A stretch of 64,000 bases of DNA from Eutreptiella sp. 'Long Island Sound 2002' (Eukaryota; Euglenozoa; Euglenophyceae; Eutreptiales; Eutreptiaceae), in assembly GCA_964036045.1 (NCBI GenBank), contig OZ038382.1:39882090-39946089 (forward strand). The letters are read 5' to 3'. Positions within the stretch are counted from its first letter, which is position 1. Every line of letters begins with the position of its first letter. Positions 23,449 through 35,700 of this stretch are shown here, piece after piece. Both the position numbers and the translations under genes were made by a program. The notes under the pieces were generated by a model. That model saw nothing but the letters and a program-made list of their open reading frames with translations, did not search any database and was not told where the DNA came from.

Positions 23449-25553
23449 TTGCCGAGACAATATCTCAAAATTGAATTCGGGACTTTCTGTCAAGTTATTG
23501 CAGCTCCCCCTTCAGGGTTCCGGGAAGGCATTAGGCGACAATTTAGAAGGGGCATGTTCCATATTTTTGCAAAAAAGTCTCATTTTGGTACGCCACATTT
23601 ATTGGATTTTCAGGTTGCTGCGTGGTGGTTGGCTAGGCTGTACGCGTGCTTTCGTAAAGTGGCACCTTTGGCCCTACCCGTTGAAGTTTTCGCTTTGGTC
23701 CACTGCCACAACACACCCACACTGCCATTGCACCCCCCGCCACCCCCGCGCGCGCGCTCGCTCGCCTCGTCTCGTCAAGACAAGGCATGGCTGGCTTGGC
23801 TTGGCATGGTATGGTATGGTATGGCTTGGTGCGAGAGCCAGGTGCTTTCATAATGAAGTGCGGTGATACTTGCCGACACAATATCTCAAAATTGAATTCG
23901 GGACTTTCTGTCAAGTTATTGCAGCTCCCCCTTCAGGGTTCCGGGAAGGCATTAGACGACAATTTAGAAGGGGCATGTTCCATATTTTTGCAAAAAAGTT
24001 TCATTTTGGTACGCCACATTTATTGGATTTTCAGGTTGCTGCGTGGTGGTTGGCTAGGCTGTACGCGTGCTTTCGTAAAGTGGCACCTTTGGCCCTACTC
24101 GTTGAAGTTTTTGCTTTGGTCCACTGCCACCACACACCCACACTGCCATTGCACCCCCCGCCACCCCCGCGCGCGCGCTCGCTCGCCTCGTCTCGTCAAG
24201 CCAAGGCATGGCTGGCTTGGCTTGGCATGGTATGGTATGGTATGGCTTGGTGCGAGAGCCAGGTGCTTTCATAATGAAGTGCGGTGATACTTGCCGAGAC
24301 AATATCTCAAAATTGAACTCGGGACTTTATGTCAAGTTATTGCAGCTCCCCCTTCAGGGTTCCGGGAAGGCATTAGGCGACAATTTAGAAGGGGCATGTT
24401 CCATATTTTTGCAAAAAAGTTTCATTTTGGTACGCCACATTTATTGGATTTTCAGGTTGCTGCGTGGTGGTTGGCTAGGCTGTACGCGTGCGTTCGTAAA
24501 GTGGCACCTTTGGCCCTACCTGTTGAAGATTTCGCTTTGGTCCACTGCCACCACACGCCCACACTGCCATTGCGCCCCCCGCCACCCCCGCGCGCGCGCT
24601 CGCTCGCCTCGTCTCGTCAAGACAAGGCATGGCTGGCTTGGCTTGGCATGGTATGGTATGGTATGGCTTGGTGCGAGAGCCAGGTGCTTTCATAATGAAG
24701 TGCGGTGATACTTGCCAACACAATATCTCAAAATTGAATTCGTGACTTTCTGTCAATTTTTTGCAGCTCCCCCTTCAGGGTTCCGGGAAGGCATTAGGCG
24801 ACAATTTAGAAGGAGTATGTTCCATATTTTTGCAAAAAGGTTTCATTTTGGTACGCCACATTTATTGGATTTTCAGGTTGCTGCGTGGTGGTTGGCTAGG
24901 CTGTACGCGTGTTTTCGTAAAGTGGCACCTTTGGCCCTACTCGTTGAAGTTTTCGCTTTGGTCCACTGCCACCACACACCCACACTGCCATTGCACCCCC
25001 CGCCACACCCGCGCGCGCGCTCACTCGGCTCGTCTCGTCAAGCCAAGGCATGGCTGGCTTGGCTTGGCATGGTATGGTATGGTATGGCTTAGTGCGAGAG
25101 CCGGGTGCTTTCATAATGGAGTGCGGTGATACTTGCCGACACAATATCTCAAAATTGAATTCGGGACTTTCTGTCAAGTTATTGCAGCTCCCCCTTCAGG
25201 GTTCTGGGAAGGCATTAGGCGACAATTTAGAAGGGGCATGTTCCATATTTTTGCAAAAAAGTTTCATTTTGGTACGCCACATTTATTGGATTTTCAGGTT
25301 GCTGCGTGGTGGTTGGCTAGGCTGTACGCCTGCTTTCGTAAAGTGGCACCTTTGGCCCTACCCGTTGTAGTTTTCGCTTTGGTCCACTGCCACCACACAC
25401 CCACACTGCCATTGCACCCCCCGCCACCCCCGCGCGCGCGCTCGCTCGCCTCGTCTCGTCAAGCCAAAGCATGGCTGGCTTGGCTTGGCATGGTATGGTA
25501 TGGTATGGCTTGGTGCGAGAGCCAGGTGCTTTCATAATGAAGTGCGGTGATAC

Positions 25554-25973
25554 TTGCCGACACAATATCTCAAAATTGAATTCGAACTTTCTGTCAAGTT
25601 ATTGCAGCTCCCCCTTCAGGGTTCCGGGAAGGCATTAGGCGACAATTTAGAAGGGGCATGTTCCATATTTTTGCAAAAAAGTTTCATTTTGGTACGCCAC
25701 ATTTATTGGATTTTCAGGATGCTGCGTGGTGGTTGGCTAGGCTGTACGCGTGCGTTCGTAAAGTGGCACCTTTGGCCCTACCCGTTGAAGTTTTCGCTTT
25801 GGTCCACTGCCACCACACACCCACAGTGCCATTGCACCCCCCGCCACCCCCCCGCGCGCGCTCGCTCGCCTCGTCTCGTCAAGCCAAGGCATGGCTGGCT
25901 TGGCTTGGCATGGTATGGTATGGTATGGCTTGGTGCGAGAGCCGGGTGCTTTCATAATGAAGTGCGGTGATAC
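25554..25973. repeat. 420-bp monomer, one base lost after GAATTC
   Basis: GAATTCGAACTTTC at about 25580 replaces GAATTCGGGACTTTC. M-type features (CAGGATGCTG, ACAGTGCC) follow, with GTGCGTTCG. Confidence 0.9.
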
Positions 25974-26392
25974 TTGCCGACACAATATCTCAAAATTGAA
26001 TTCGGGACTTTCTGTCCAGTTATTGCAGCTCCCCCTTCAGGGTTCCGGGAAGGCATTAGGCGACAATTTAGAAGGGGCATGTTCCATATTTTTGCAAAAA
26101 AGTTTCATTTTGGTACGCCACATTTATTGGATTTAGGTTGCTGCGTGGTGGTTGGCTAGGCTGTACGCGTGCTTTCGTAAAGTGGCACCTTTGGCCCTAC
26201 CCGTTGAAGTTTCCGCTTTGGTCCACTGCGGCCAGACACCCACACTGCCATTGCACCCCCCGCCACCCCCGCGCGCGCGCTCGCTCGCCTCGTCTCGTCA
26301 AGCCAAGGCATGGCTGGCTTGGCTTGGCATGGTATGGTATGGTATGGCTTGGTGCGAGAGCCGGGTGCTTTCATAATGAAGTGCGGTGATAC
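25974..26392. repeat. 419-bp monomer, TC lost before AGGTTGCTG
   Basis: GGATTTAGGTTGCTG at about 26130 lacks two bases of GGATTTTCAGG. This is one of the few indels outside a homopolymer or simple tract. Also private: GTTTCCGC and CTGCGGCCAGACA. Confidence 0.92.
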
Positions 26393-29300
26393 TTGCCGAG
26401 ACAATATCTCAAAATTGAATTCGGGACTTTCTGTCAAGTTATTGCAGCTCCCCCTTCAGGGTTCCAGGAAGGCATTAGGCGACAATTTGGAAGAGGCATG
26501 TTCCATATTTTTGCAAAAAAGTTTCATTTTGGTACGCCACATTTATTGGATTTTCAGGTTGCTGCGTGGTGGTTGGCTAGGCTGTACGCGTGCTTTCGTA
26601 AAGAGGCACCTTTGGCCCTACCCGTTGAAGTTTTCGCTTTGGTCCACTGCCACCACACACCCATACTGCCATTGCACCCCCCGCCACCCCCGCGCGCGCG
26701 CTCGCTCGCCTCGTCTCGTCAAGCCAAGGCATGGCTGGCTTGGCTTGGCATGGTATGGTATGGTATGGCTTGGTGCGAGAGCCAGGTGCTTTCATACTGA
26801 AGTGCGGTGATACTTGCCGACACAATATCTCAAAGTTGAATTCGGGACTTTCTGTCAAGTTATTGCAGCTCCCCCTTCAGGGTTCTGGGAAGGCATTAGG
26901 CGACAATTTAGAAGGGGCATGTTCCATATTTTTGCAAAAAAGTTTCATTTTGGTACGCCACATTTATTGGATTTTCAGGTTGCTGCGTGGTGGTTGGCTA
27001 GGCTGTACGCGTGCTTTCGTAAAGTGGCACCTTTGGCCCTACCCGTTGAAGTTTTCGCTTTGGTCCACTGCCACCACACACCCACACTGCCATTGCACCC
27101 CCCGCCACCCCCGCGTGCGCGCTCGCTCGCCTCGTCTCGTCAAGCCAAGGCATGGCTGGCTTGGCTTGGCATGGTATGGTATGGTATGGCTTCGTGCGAG
27201 AGCCAGGTGCTTTCATAATGAGGTGGGGTGATACTTGCCGACACAATATCTCAAAATTGAATTCGGGACTTTTTGTCAAGTTATTGCAGCTCCCCCTTCA
27301 GGGTTCCGGGAAGGCATTAGACGACAATTTAGAAGGGGCATGTTCCATATTTTTGCAAAAAAGTTTCATTTTGGTACGCCACATTTATTGGATTTTCAGG
27401 TTGCTGCGTGGTGGTTGGCTAGGCTGTACGCGTGCTTTCGTAAAGTGGCACCTTTGGCCCTACCCGTTGAAGTTTTCGCTTTTGTCCACTGCCACCACAC
27501 ACCCACACTGCCATTGCACCCCCCGCCACCCCCGCGCGCGCGCTCGCTCGCCTCGTCTCGTCAAGCCAAGGCATGGCTGGCTTGGCTTGGCATGGTATGG
27601 TATGGTATGGCTTGGCGCGAGAGCCAGGTGCTTTCATAATGAAGTGCAGTGATACTTGCCGACACAATATCTCAAAATTGACTTCGGGACTTTCTGTCAA
27701 GTTATCGCAGCTCCCCCTTCAGGGGTCCGGGAAGGCATTAGGCGACAATTTAGAAGGGGCATGTTCCATATTTTTGCAAAACAGTTTCATTTTGGTACGC
27801 CACATTTATTGGATTTTCAGGTTGCTGCGTGGTGGTTGGCTAGGCTGTACGCGTGCTTTCGTAAAGTGGCACCTTTGGCCCTACCCGTTGAAGTTTTCGC
27901 TTTTGTCCACTGCCACCACACACCCCCACTGCCATTGCACCCCCCGCCACCCCCGCGCGCGCGCTCGCTCGCCTCGTCTCGTCAAGCCAAGGCATGGCTG
28001 GCTTGGCTTGGCATGGTATGGTATGGTATGGCTTGGTGCGAGAGCCAGGTGCTTTCATAATGAAGTGCGGTGATACTTGCCGACACAATATCTCAAAATT
28101 GAATTCGGGACTTTCTGTCAAGTTATTGCAGCTCCCCATTCAGGGTTCCGGGAAGGCATTAGGCGACAATTTAGAAGGGGCATGTTCCATATTTTTGCAA
28201 AAAAGTTTCATTTTGGTACGCCACATTTATTGGATTTTCAGGATGCTGCGTGGTGGTTGGCTAGGCTGTACGCGTGCTTTCGTAAAGTGGCACCTTTGGC
28301 CCTACCCGTTGAAGTTTTCGCTTTGGTCCACTGCCACCACACACCCACAGTGCCATTGCACCCCCCGCCAGCCCCCCGCGCGCGCTCGCTCGCCTCGTCT
28401 CGTCAAGCCAAGGCATGGCTGGCTTGGCTTGGCATGGTATGGTATGGTATGGCTTGGTGCGAGAGCTGGGTGCTTTCATAATGAAGTGCGGTGATACTTG
28501 CCGACACAATATCTCAAAATTGAATTCGGGACTTTCTGTCCAGTTATTGCAGCTCCCCCTTCAGGGTTCCGGGAAGGCATTAGGCGACAATTTAGAAGGG
28601 GCATGTTCCATATTTTTGCAAAAAAGGTTCATTTTGGTACGCCACATTTATTGGATTTTCAGGTTGCTGCGTGGTGGTTGGCTAGGCTGTACGCGTGCTT
28701 TCGTAAAGTGGCACCTTTGGCCCTACCCGTTGAAGTTTTCGCTTTGGTCCACTGCCACCACACACCCACACTGCCATTGCACCCCCCGCCACCCCCGCGC
28801 GCGCGCTCGCTCGCCTCGTCTCGTCAAGTCAAGGCATTGCTGGCTTGCCTTGGCATGGTATGGTATGGTATGGCTTGGTGCGAGAGCCAGGTGCTTTCAT
28901 AATGAAGTGCGGTGATACTTGCCGACACAATATCTCAAAATTGAATTCGGGACTTTCTGTCCAGTTATTGCAGCTCCCCCTTCAGGGTTCCGGAAAGGCA
29001 TTAGGCGACAATTTAGAAGGGGCATGTTCCATATTTTTGCAAAAAAGTTTCATTTTGGTACGCCACATTTATTGGATTTTCAGGTTGCTGCGTGGTGGTT
29101 GGCTAGGCTGTACGCGTGCTTTCGTAAAGTGGCACCTTTGGCCCTACCCGTTGAAGTTTTCGCTTTGGTCCACTGCCACCACACACCCCCACTGCCATTG
29201 CACCCCCTGCCACCCCCGCGCGCGCGCTCGCTCGCCTCGTCTCGTCAAGCCAAGGCATGGCTGGCTTGGCTTGGCATGGTATGGTATGGTATGGCTTGGT

Positions 29301-29760
29301 GCGAGAGCCAGGTGCTTTCATAATGAAGTGCGGTGATACTTGCCGACACAATATCTCAAAATTGAATTCGGGACTTTCTGTCAAGTTATTGCAGCTCCCC
29401 ATTCAGGGTTCTGGGAAGGCATTAGGCGACAATTTAGAAGGGGCATGTTCCATATTTTTGCAAAAAAGTTTCATTTTGGTACGCCACATTTATTGGATTT
29501 TCAGGATGCTGCGTGGTGGTTGGCTAGGCTGTACGCGTGCTTTCGTAAAGTGGCACCTTTGGCCCTACCCGTTTAAGTTTTCGCTTTGGTCCACTGCCAC
29601 CACACACCCACAGTGCCATTGCACCCCCCGCCACCCCCCCGCGCGCGCTCGCTCGCCTCGTCTCGTCAAGCCAAGGCATGGCTGGCTTGGCTTGGCATGG
29701 TATGGTATGGTATGGCTTGGTGCGTGAGCCGGGTGCTTTCATAATGAAGTGCGGTGATAC

Positions 29761-30180
29761 TTGCCGACAGAATATCTCAAAATTGAATTCGGGACTTTCT
29801 GTCCAGTTATTGCAGCTCCCCTTCAGGGTTCTGGGAAGGCATTAGGCGACAATTTAGAAGGGGCATGTTCCATATTTTTGCAAAAAAGTTTCATTTTGGT
29901 ACGCCACATTTATTGGATTTTCAGGTTGCTGCGTGGTGGTTGGCTAGGCTGTACGCGTGCTTTCGTAAAGTGGCACCTTTGGCCCTACCCGTTGAAGTTT
30001 TCGCTTTGGTCCACTGCCACCACACACCCACACTGCCATTGCACCCCCCGCCACCCCCGCGCGCGCGCTCGCTCGCCTCGTCTCGTCAAGCCAAGGCATG
30101 GCTGGCTTGGCTTGGCATGGTATGGTATGGGATGGCTTGGTGCGAGAGCCAGGTGCTTTCATAATGAAGTGCGGTGATAC
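29761..30180. repeat. 420-bp V-type monomer, one C lost
   Basis: CTGTCCAGTT with CTCCCCTTC, the same combination as at 31023 one higher-order unit later: a shared derived indel that ties the two units. Private: CGACAGAAT, ATGGGATGG. Confidence 0.93.
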
Positions 30181-31022
30181 TTGCCGACACAATATCTCAA
30201 AATTGAATTCGGGACTTTCTGTCAAGTTATTGCAGCTCCCCCTTCAGGGTTCCGGGAAGGCATTAGGCGACAATTTAGAAGGGGCATGTTCCATATTTTT
30301 GCAAAAAAGCTTCATTTTGGTACGCCACATTTATTGGATTTTCGGATTGCTGCGTGGTGGTTGGCTAGGCTGTACGCGTGCTTTCGTAAAGTGGCACCTT
30401 TGGCCCTACCCGTTGAAGTTTTCGCTTTGGTCCACTGCCACCACACACCCCCACTGCCATTGCACCCCCTGCCACCCCCGCGCGCGCGCTCGCTCGCCTC
30501 GTCTCGTCAAGCCAAGGCATGGCTGGCTTGGCTTGGCATGGTATGGTATGGTATGGCTTGGTGCGAGAGCCAGGTGCTTTCATAATGAAGTGCGGTGATA
30601 CTTGCCGACACAATATCTCAAAATTGAATTCGGGACTTTCTGTCAAGTTATTGCAGCTACCCATTCAGGGTTCCGGGAAGGCATTAGGCGACAATTTAGA
30701 AGGGGCATGTTCCATATTTTTGCAAAAAAGTTTCATTTTGGTACGCCACATTTATTGGATTTTCAGGATGCTGCGTGGTGGTTGGCTAGGCTGTACGCGT
30801 GCTTTCGTAAAGTGGCACCTTTGGCCCTACCCGTTGAAGTTTTCGCTTTGGTCCACTGCCACCACACACCCACAGTGCCATTGCACCCCCCGCCACCCCC
30901 CCGCGCGCGCTCGCTCGCCTCGTCTCGTCAAGCCAAGGCATGGCTGGCTTGGCTTGGCATGGTATGGTATGGTATGGCTTGGTGCGAGAGCCGGGTGCTT
31001 TCATAATGAAGTGCGGTGATAC

Positions 31023-31442
31023 TTGCCGACACAATATCTCAAAATTGAATTCGGGACTTTCTGTCCAGTTATTGCAGCTCCCCTTCAGGGTTCCGGGAAG
31101 GCATTAGGCGACAATTTAGAAGGGGCATGTTCCATATTTTTGCAAAAAAGTTTCATTTTGGTACGCCACATTTATTGGATTTTCAGGTTGCTGCGTGGTG
31201 GTTGGCTAGGCTGTACGCGTGCTTTCGTAAAGTGGCACCTTTGGCCCTACCCGTTGAAGTTTTCGCTTTGGTCCACTGCCACCACACACCCACACTGCCA
31301 TTGCACCCCCCGCCACCCCCGCGCGCGCGCTCGCTCGCCTCGTCTCGTCAAGCCAAGGCATGGCTGGCTTGGCTTGGCATGGTATGGTATGGTATGGCTT
31401 GGTGCGAGAGCCAGGTGCTTTCATAATGAAGTGCGGTGATAC
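31023..31442. repeat. 420-bp V-type monomer, one C lost
   Basis: Same V-type copy and same CTCCCCTTC deletion as at 29761, 1262 bp earlier. Otherwise near reference. Confidence 0.93.
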
Positions 31443-32284
31443 TTGCCGACACAATATCTCAAAATTGAATTCGGGACTTTCTGTCAAGTTATTGCAGCTC
31501 CCTCTTCAGGGTTCCGGGAAGGCATTAGGCGACAATTTAGAAGGGGCATGTTCCATATTTTTGCAAAAAAGTTTCATTTTGGTACGCCACATTTATTGGA
31601 TTTTCAGGTTGCTGCGTGGTGGTTGCCTAGGCTGTACGCGTGCTTTCGTAAAGTGGCACCTTTGGCCCTACCCGTTGAAGTTTTCGCTTTGGTCCACTGC
31701 CACCACACACCCCCACTGCCATTGCAGCCCCCGCCATCCCCGCGCGCGCGCTCGCTCGCCTCGTCTCGTCAAGCCAAGGCATGGCTGGCTTGGCTTGGCA
31801 TGGTATGGTATGGTATGGCTTGGTGCGAGAGCCAGGTGCTTTCATAATGAAGTGCGGTGATACTTGCCGACACAATATCTCAAAATTGAATTCGGGACTT
31901 TCTGTCAAGTTATTGCAGCTCCCCATTCAGGGTTCCGGGAAGGCATTAGGCGACAATTTAGAAGGGGCATGTTCCATATTTTTGCAAAAAAGTTTCATTT
32001 CGGTACGCCACATTTATTGGATTTTCAGGATGCTGCGTGGTGGTTGGCTAGGCTGTACGCGTGCTTTCGTAAAGTGGCACCTTTGGCCCTACCCGTTGAA
32101 GTTTTCGCTTTGGTCCACTGCCACCACACACCCACAGTGCCATTGCACCCCCCGCCACCCCCGCGCGCGCGCTCGCTCGCCTCGTCTCGTCAAGCCAAGG
32201 CATGGCTGGCTTGGCTTGGCATGGTATGGTATGGTATGGCTTGGTGCGGGAGCCAGGTGCTTTCATAATGAAGTGCGGTGATAC

Positions 32285-32704
32285 TTGCCGACACAATATC
32301 TCAAAATTGAATTTGGGACTTTCTGTCCAGTTATTGCAGCTCCCCCTTCAGGGTTCCGGAAAAGCATTAGGCGACAATTTAGAAGGGGCATGTTCCATAT
32401 TTTTGCAAAAAGTTTCATTTTGGTACGCCACATTTATTGGATTTTCAGGTTGCTGCGTGGTGGTTGGCTAGGCTGTACGCGTGCTTTCGTAAAGTGGCAC
32501 CTTTGGCCCTACCCGTTGAATTTTTCGCTTTGGTCCACTGCCACCACACACCCACACTGCCATTGCACCCCCCGCCACCCCCGCGCGCGCGCTCGCTCGC
32601 CTCGTCTCGTCAAGCCAAGGCATGGCTGGCTTGGCTTGGCATGGTATGGTATGGTATGGCTTGGTGCGAGAGCCAGGTGCTTTCATAATGAAGTGCGGTG
32701 ATAC
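32285..32704. repeat. 420-bp V-type monomer, A5 tract
   Basis: TTTTTGC is followed by five A instead of six (about 32407). Also GAATTTGGG, CCGGAAAAGC and GAATTTTTCGC. Confidence 0.92.
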
Positions 32705-35700
32705 TTGCCGACACAATATCTCAAAATTGAATTCGGGACTTTATGTCAAATTATTGCAGCTCCCCCTTCAGGGTTCCGGGAAGGCATTAGGCGACAATTT
32801 AGAAGGGGCATGTTCCATATTTTTGCAAAAAAGTTTCATTTTGGTACGCCACATTTATTGGATTTTCAGGATGCTGCGTGGTGGTTGGCTAGGCTGTACG
32901 CGTGCTTTCGTAAAGTGGCACCTTTGGCCCTACCCGTTGAAGTTTTCGCTTTGGTCCACTGCCACCACACACCCACAGTGCCATTGCACCCCCCGCCACC
33001 CCCCCGCGCGCGCTCGCTCGCCTCGTCTCGTCAAGCCAAGGCATGGCTGGCTTGGCTTGGCATGGTATGGTATGGTATGGCTTGGTGCGAGAGCCAGGTG
33101 CTTTCATAATGAAGTGCGGTGATACTTGCCGACACAATATCTCAAAATTGAATTCGGGACTTTCTGTCCAGTTATTGCAGCTCCCCCTTCAGGGTTCTGG
33201 GAAGGCATTAGGCGACAATTTAGAAGGGACATGTTCCATATTTTTGCAAAAAAGTTTCATTTTGGTACGCCACATTTATTAGATTTTCAGGTTGCTGCGT
33301 GGTGGTTGGCTAGGCTGTACGCGTGCTTTCGTAAAGTGGCACCTTTGGCCCTACCCGTTGAAGTTTTCGCTTTGGTCCACTGCCACCACACACCCACACT
33401 GCCATTGCACCCCCCGCCACCCCCGCGCGCGCGCTCGCTCGCCTCGTCTCGTCAAGCCAAGGCATGGCTGGCTTGGCTTGGCATGGTATGGTATGGTATG
33501 GCTTGGTGCGAGAGCCAGGTGCTTTCATAATGAAGTGCGGTGATACTTGCCGACACAATATCTCAAAATTGAATTCGGGACTTTCTGTCAAGCTATTGCA
33601 GCTCCCCCTTCAGGGTTCCGGGAAGGCATTAGGCGACAATTTAGAAGGGGCATGTTCCATATTTTTGCAAAAAAGTTTCATTTTGGTACGCCACATTTAT
33701 TGGATTTTCAGGTTGCTGCGTGGTGGTTGGCTAGGCTGTACGCGTACCTTCGTAAAGTGGCACCTTTGGCCCTACCCGTTGAAGTTTTCGCTTTGGTCCA
33801 CTGCCACCACACACCCACACTGCCATTGCACCCCCCGCCACCCCCGCGCGCGCGCTCGCTCGCCTCGTCTCGTCAAGCCAAGGCATTGCTGGCTTGGCTT
33901 GGCATGGTATGGTATGGTATGGCTTGGTGCGAGAGCCAGGTGCTTTCACAATGAAGTGCGGTGATACTTGCCGACACAATATCTCAAAATTGAATTCGGG
34001 ACTTTCTGTCAAGTTATTGCAGCTCCCCATTCAGGGTTCCGGGAAGGCATTAGGCGACAATTTAGAAGGGGCATGTTCCATATTTTTGCAAAAAAGTTTC
34101 ATTTTGGTACGCCACATTTATTGGATTTTCAGGATGCTGCGTGGTGGTTGGCTAGGCTGTACGCGTGCTTTCGTAAAGTGGCATCTTTGGCCCTACCCGT
34201 TGAAGTTTTCGCTTTGGTCCACTGCCACCACACACCCACAGTGCCATTGCACCCCCCGCCACCCCCGCGCGCGCGCTCGCTCGCCTCGTCTCGTCAAGCC
34301 AAGGCATGGCTGGCTTGGCTTGGCATGGTATGGTATGGTATGGCTTGGTGCGAGAGCCAGGTGCTTTCATAATGAAGTGCGGTGATACTTGCCGAGACAA
34401 TATCTCAAAATTGAATTCGGGACTTTCTGTCAAGCTATTGCAGCTCCCCCTTCAGGGTTTCGGGAAGGCATTAGGCGACAATTTAGAAGGGGCATGTTCC
34501 ATATTTTTGCAAAAAAGTTTCATTTTGGTACGCCACATTTATTGGATTTTCAGGTTGCTGCGTGGTGGTTGGCTAGGCTGTACGCGTGCTTTCGTAAAGT
34601 GGCACCTTTGGCCCTACCCGTTGAAGTTTTCGCTTTGGTCCACTGCCACCACACACCCACACTGCCATTGCACCCCCCGCCACCCCCGCGCGCGCGCTCG
34701 CTCGCCTCGTCTCGTCAAGCCAAGGCATGGCTGGCTTGGCTTGGCATGGTATGGTATGGTATGGCTTGGTGCGAGAGCCAGGTGCTTTCATAATGAAGTG
34801 CGGTGATACTTGCCGACACAATATCTCAAAATTGAATTCGGGACTTTATGTCAAATTATTGCAGCTCCCCCTTCAGGGTTCCGGGAAGGCATTAGGCGAC
34901 AATTTGGAAGGGGGATGTTCCATATTTTTGCAAAAAAGTTTCATTTTGGTACGCCACATTTATTGGATTTTCAGGATGCTGCGTGGTGGTTGGCTAGGCT
35001 GTACGCGTGCTTTCGTAAAGTGGCACCTTTGGCCCTACCCGTTGAAGTTTTCGCTTTGGTCCACTGCCACCACACACCCACAGTGCCATTGCACCCCCCG
35101 CCACCCCCCCGCGCGCGCTCGCTCGCCTCGTCCCGTCAAGCCAAGGCATGGCTGGCTTGGCTTGGCATGGTATGGTATGGTATGGCTTGGTGCGAGAGCC
35201 AGGTGCTTTCATAATGAAGTGCGGTGATACTTGCCGACACAATATCTCAAAATTGAATTCGGGACTTTCTGTCCAGTTATTGCAGCTCCCCCTTCAGGGT
35301 TCCGGGAAGGCATTAGGCGACAATTTAGAAGGGACATGTTCCATATTTTTGCAAAAAAGTTTCATTTTGGTACGCCACATTTATTAGCTTTTCAGGTTGC
35401 TGCGTGGTGGTTGGCTAGGCTGTACGCGTGCTTTCGTAAAGTGGCACCTTTGGCCCTACCCGTTGAAGTTTTCGCTTTGGTCCACTGCCACCACACACCC
35501 ACACTGCCATTGCACCCCCCGCCACCCCCGCGCGCGCGCTCGCTCGCCTCGTCTCGTCAAGCCAAGGCATGGCTGGCTTGGCTTGGCATGGTATGGTATG
35601 GTATGGCTTGGTGCGAGAGCCAGGTGCTTTCATAATGAAGTGCGGTGATACTTGCCGACACAATATCTCAAAATTGAATTCGGGACTTTCTGTCAAGTTA

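Larger units (their letters stand above)
20086..24711. repeat. Monomers 48-58, alternating subtypes
   Basis: Copies 20086 and 21348 share TTTTTGGAAAAAAG. A two-monomer alternation runs from 20507 to 22189: copies 20507 and 21348 have GCTTGCTCGC, while 20928 and 21769 have CGAGACAAT, GCCAACCCCGTGCG and CAAGACAAGG. Copies 22611 and 23030 are twin 419-bp units. Copy 24291 has CTACCTGTTGAAGATTTC, CACGCCCA and GCGCCCCCC. The CAAGACAAGG type is common up to 24711 and then absent until 36494. Confidence 0.85.
24712..27655. repeat. Monomers 59-65, diverged and indel-rich patch
   Basis: Copies carry unusually many private changes. Copy 24712: CGTGACTTTC, CTGTCAATTTTTTGC, GAAGGAGTATG, CCACACCCGCG and CTCACTCGGCTCG. 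Copy 25974: GTTTCCGC and CTGCGGCCAGACA. Copy 26393: TTGGAAGAGG, CCCATACTG. Copy 26814: CTTCGTGCG, GAGGTGGGG. Two adjacent length variants lie here (25554, 420 bp, and 25974, 419 bp). Copy 25554 carries CAGGATGCTG and ACAGTGCC, followed by a CTGTCCAGTT copy, which foreshadows the organised block that starts at 27656. Confidence 0.85.
27656..32704. repeat. Higher-order repeat, 3 monomers x 4 copies (about 1262-bp period)
   Basis: Twelve monomers in the order N-M-V, four times: 27656-28918, 28919-30180, 30181-31442, 31443-32704. N carries ACACCCCCACTG (27656, 28919, 30181, 31443). M carries CTCCCCATTC or CTACCCATTC, CAGGATGCTG and ACAGTGCC (28077, 29340, 30602, 31864). V carries CTGTCCAGTT (28498, 29761, 31023, 32285). 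The V copies at 29761 and 31023 also share a one-base deletion, CTCCCCTTC. Copy 28919 is N-like but has CTGTCCAGTT too, so it is a mosaic. The total, 5049 bp, is 12 x 421 minus three single-base deletions. Confidence 0.9.
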
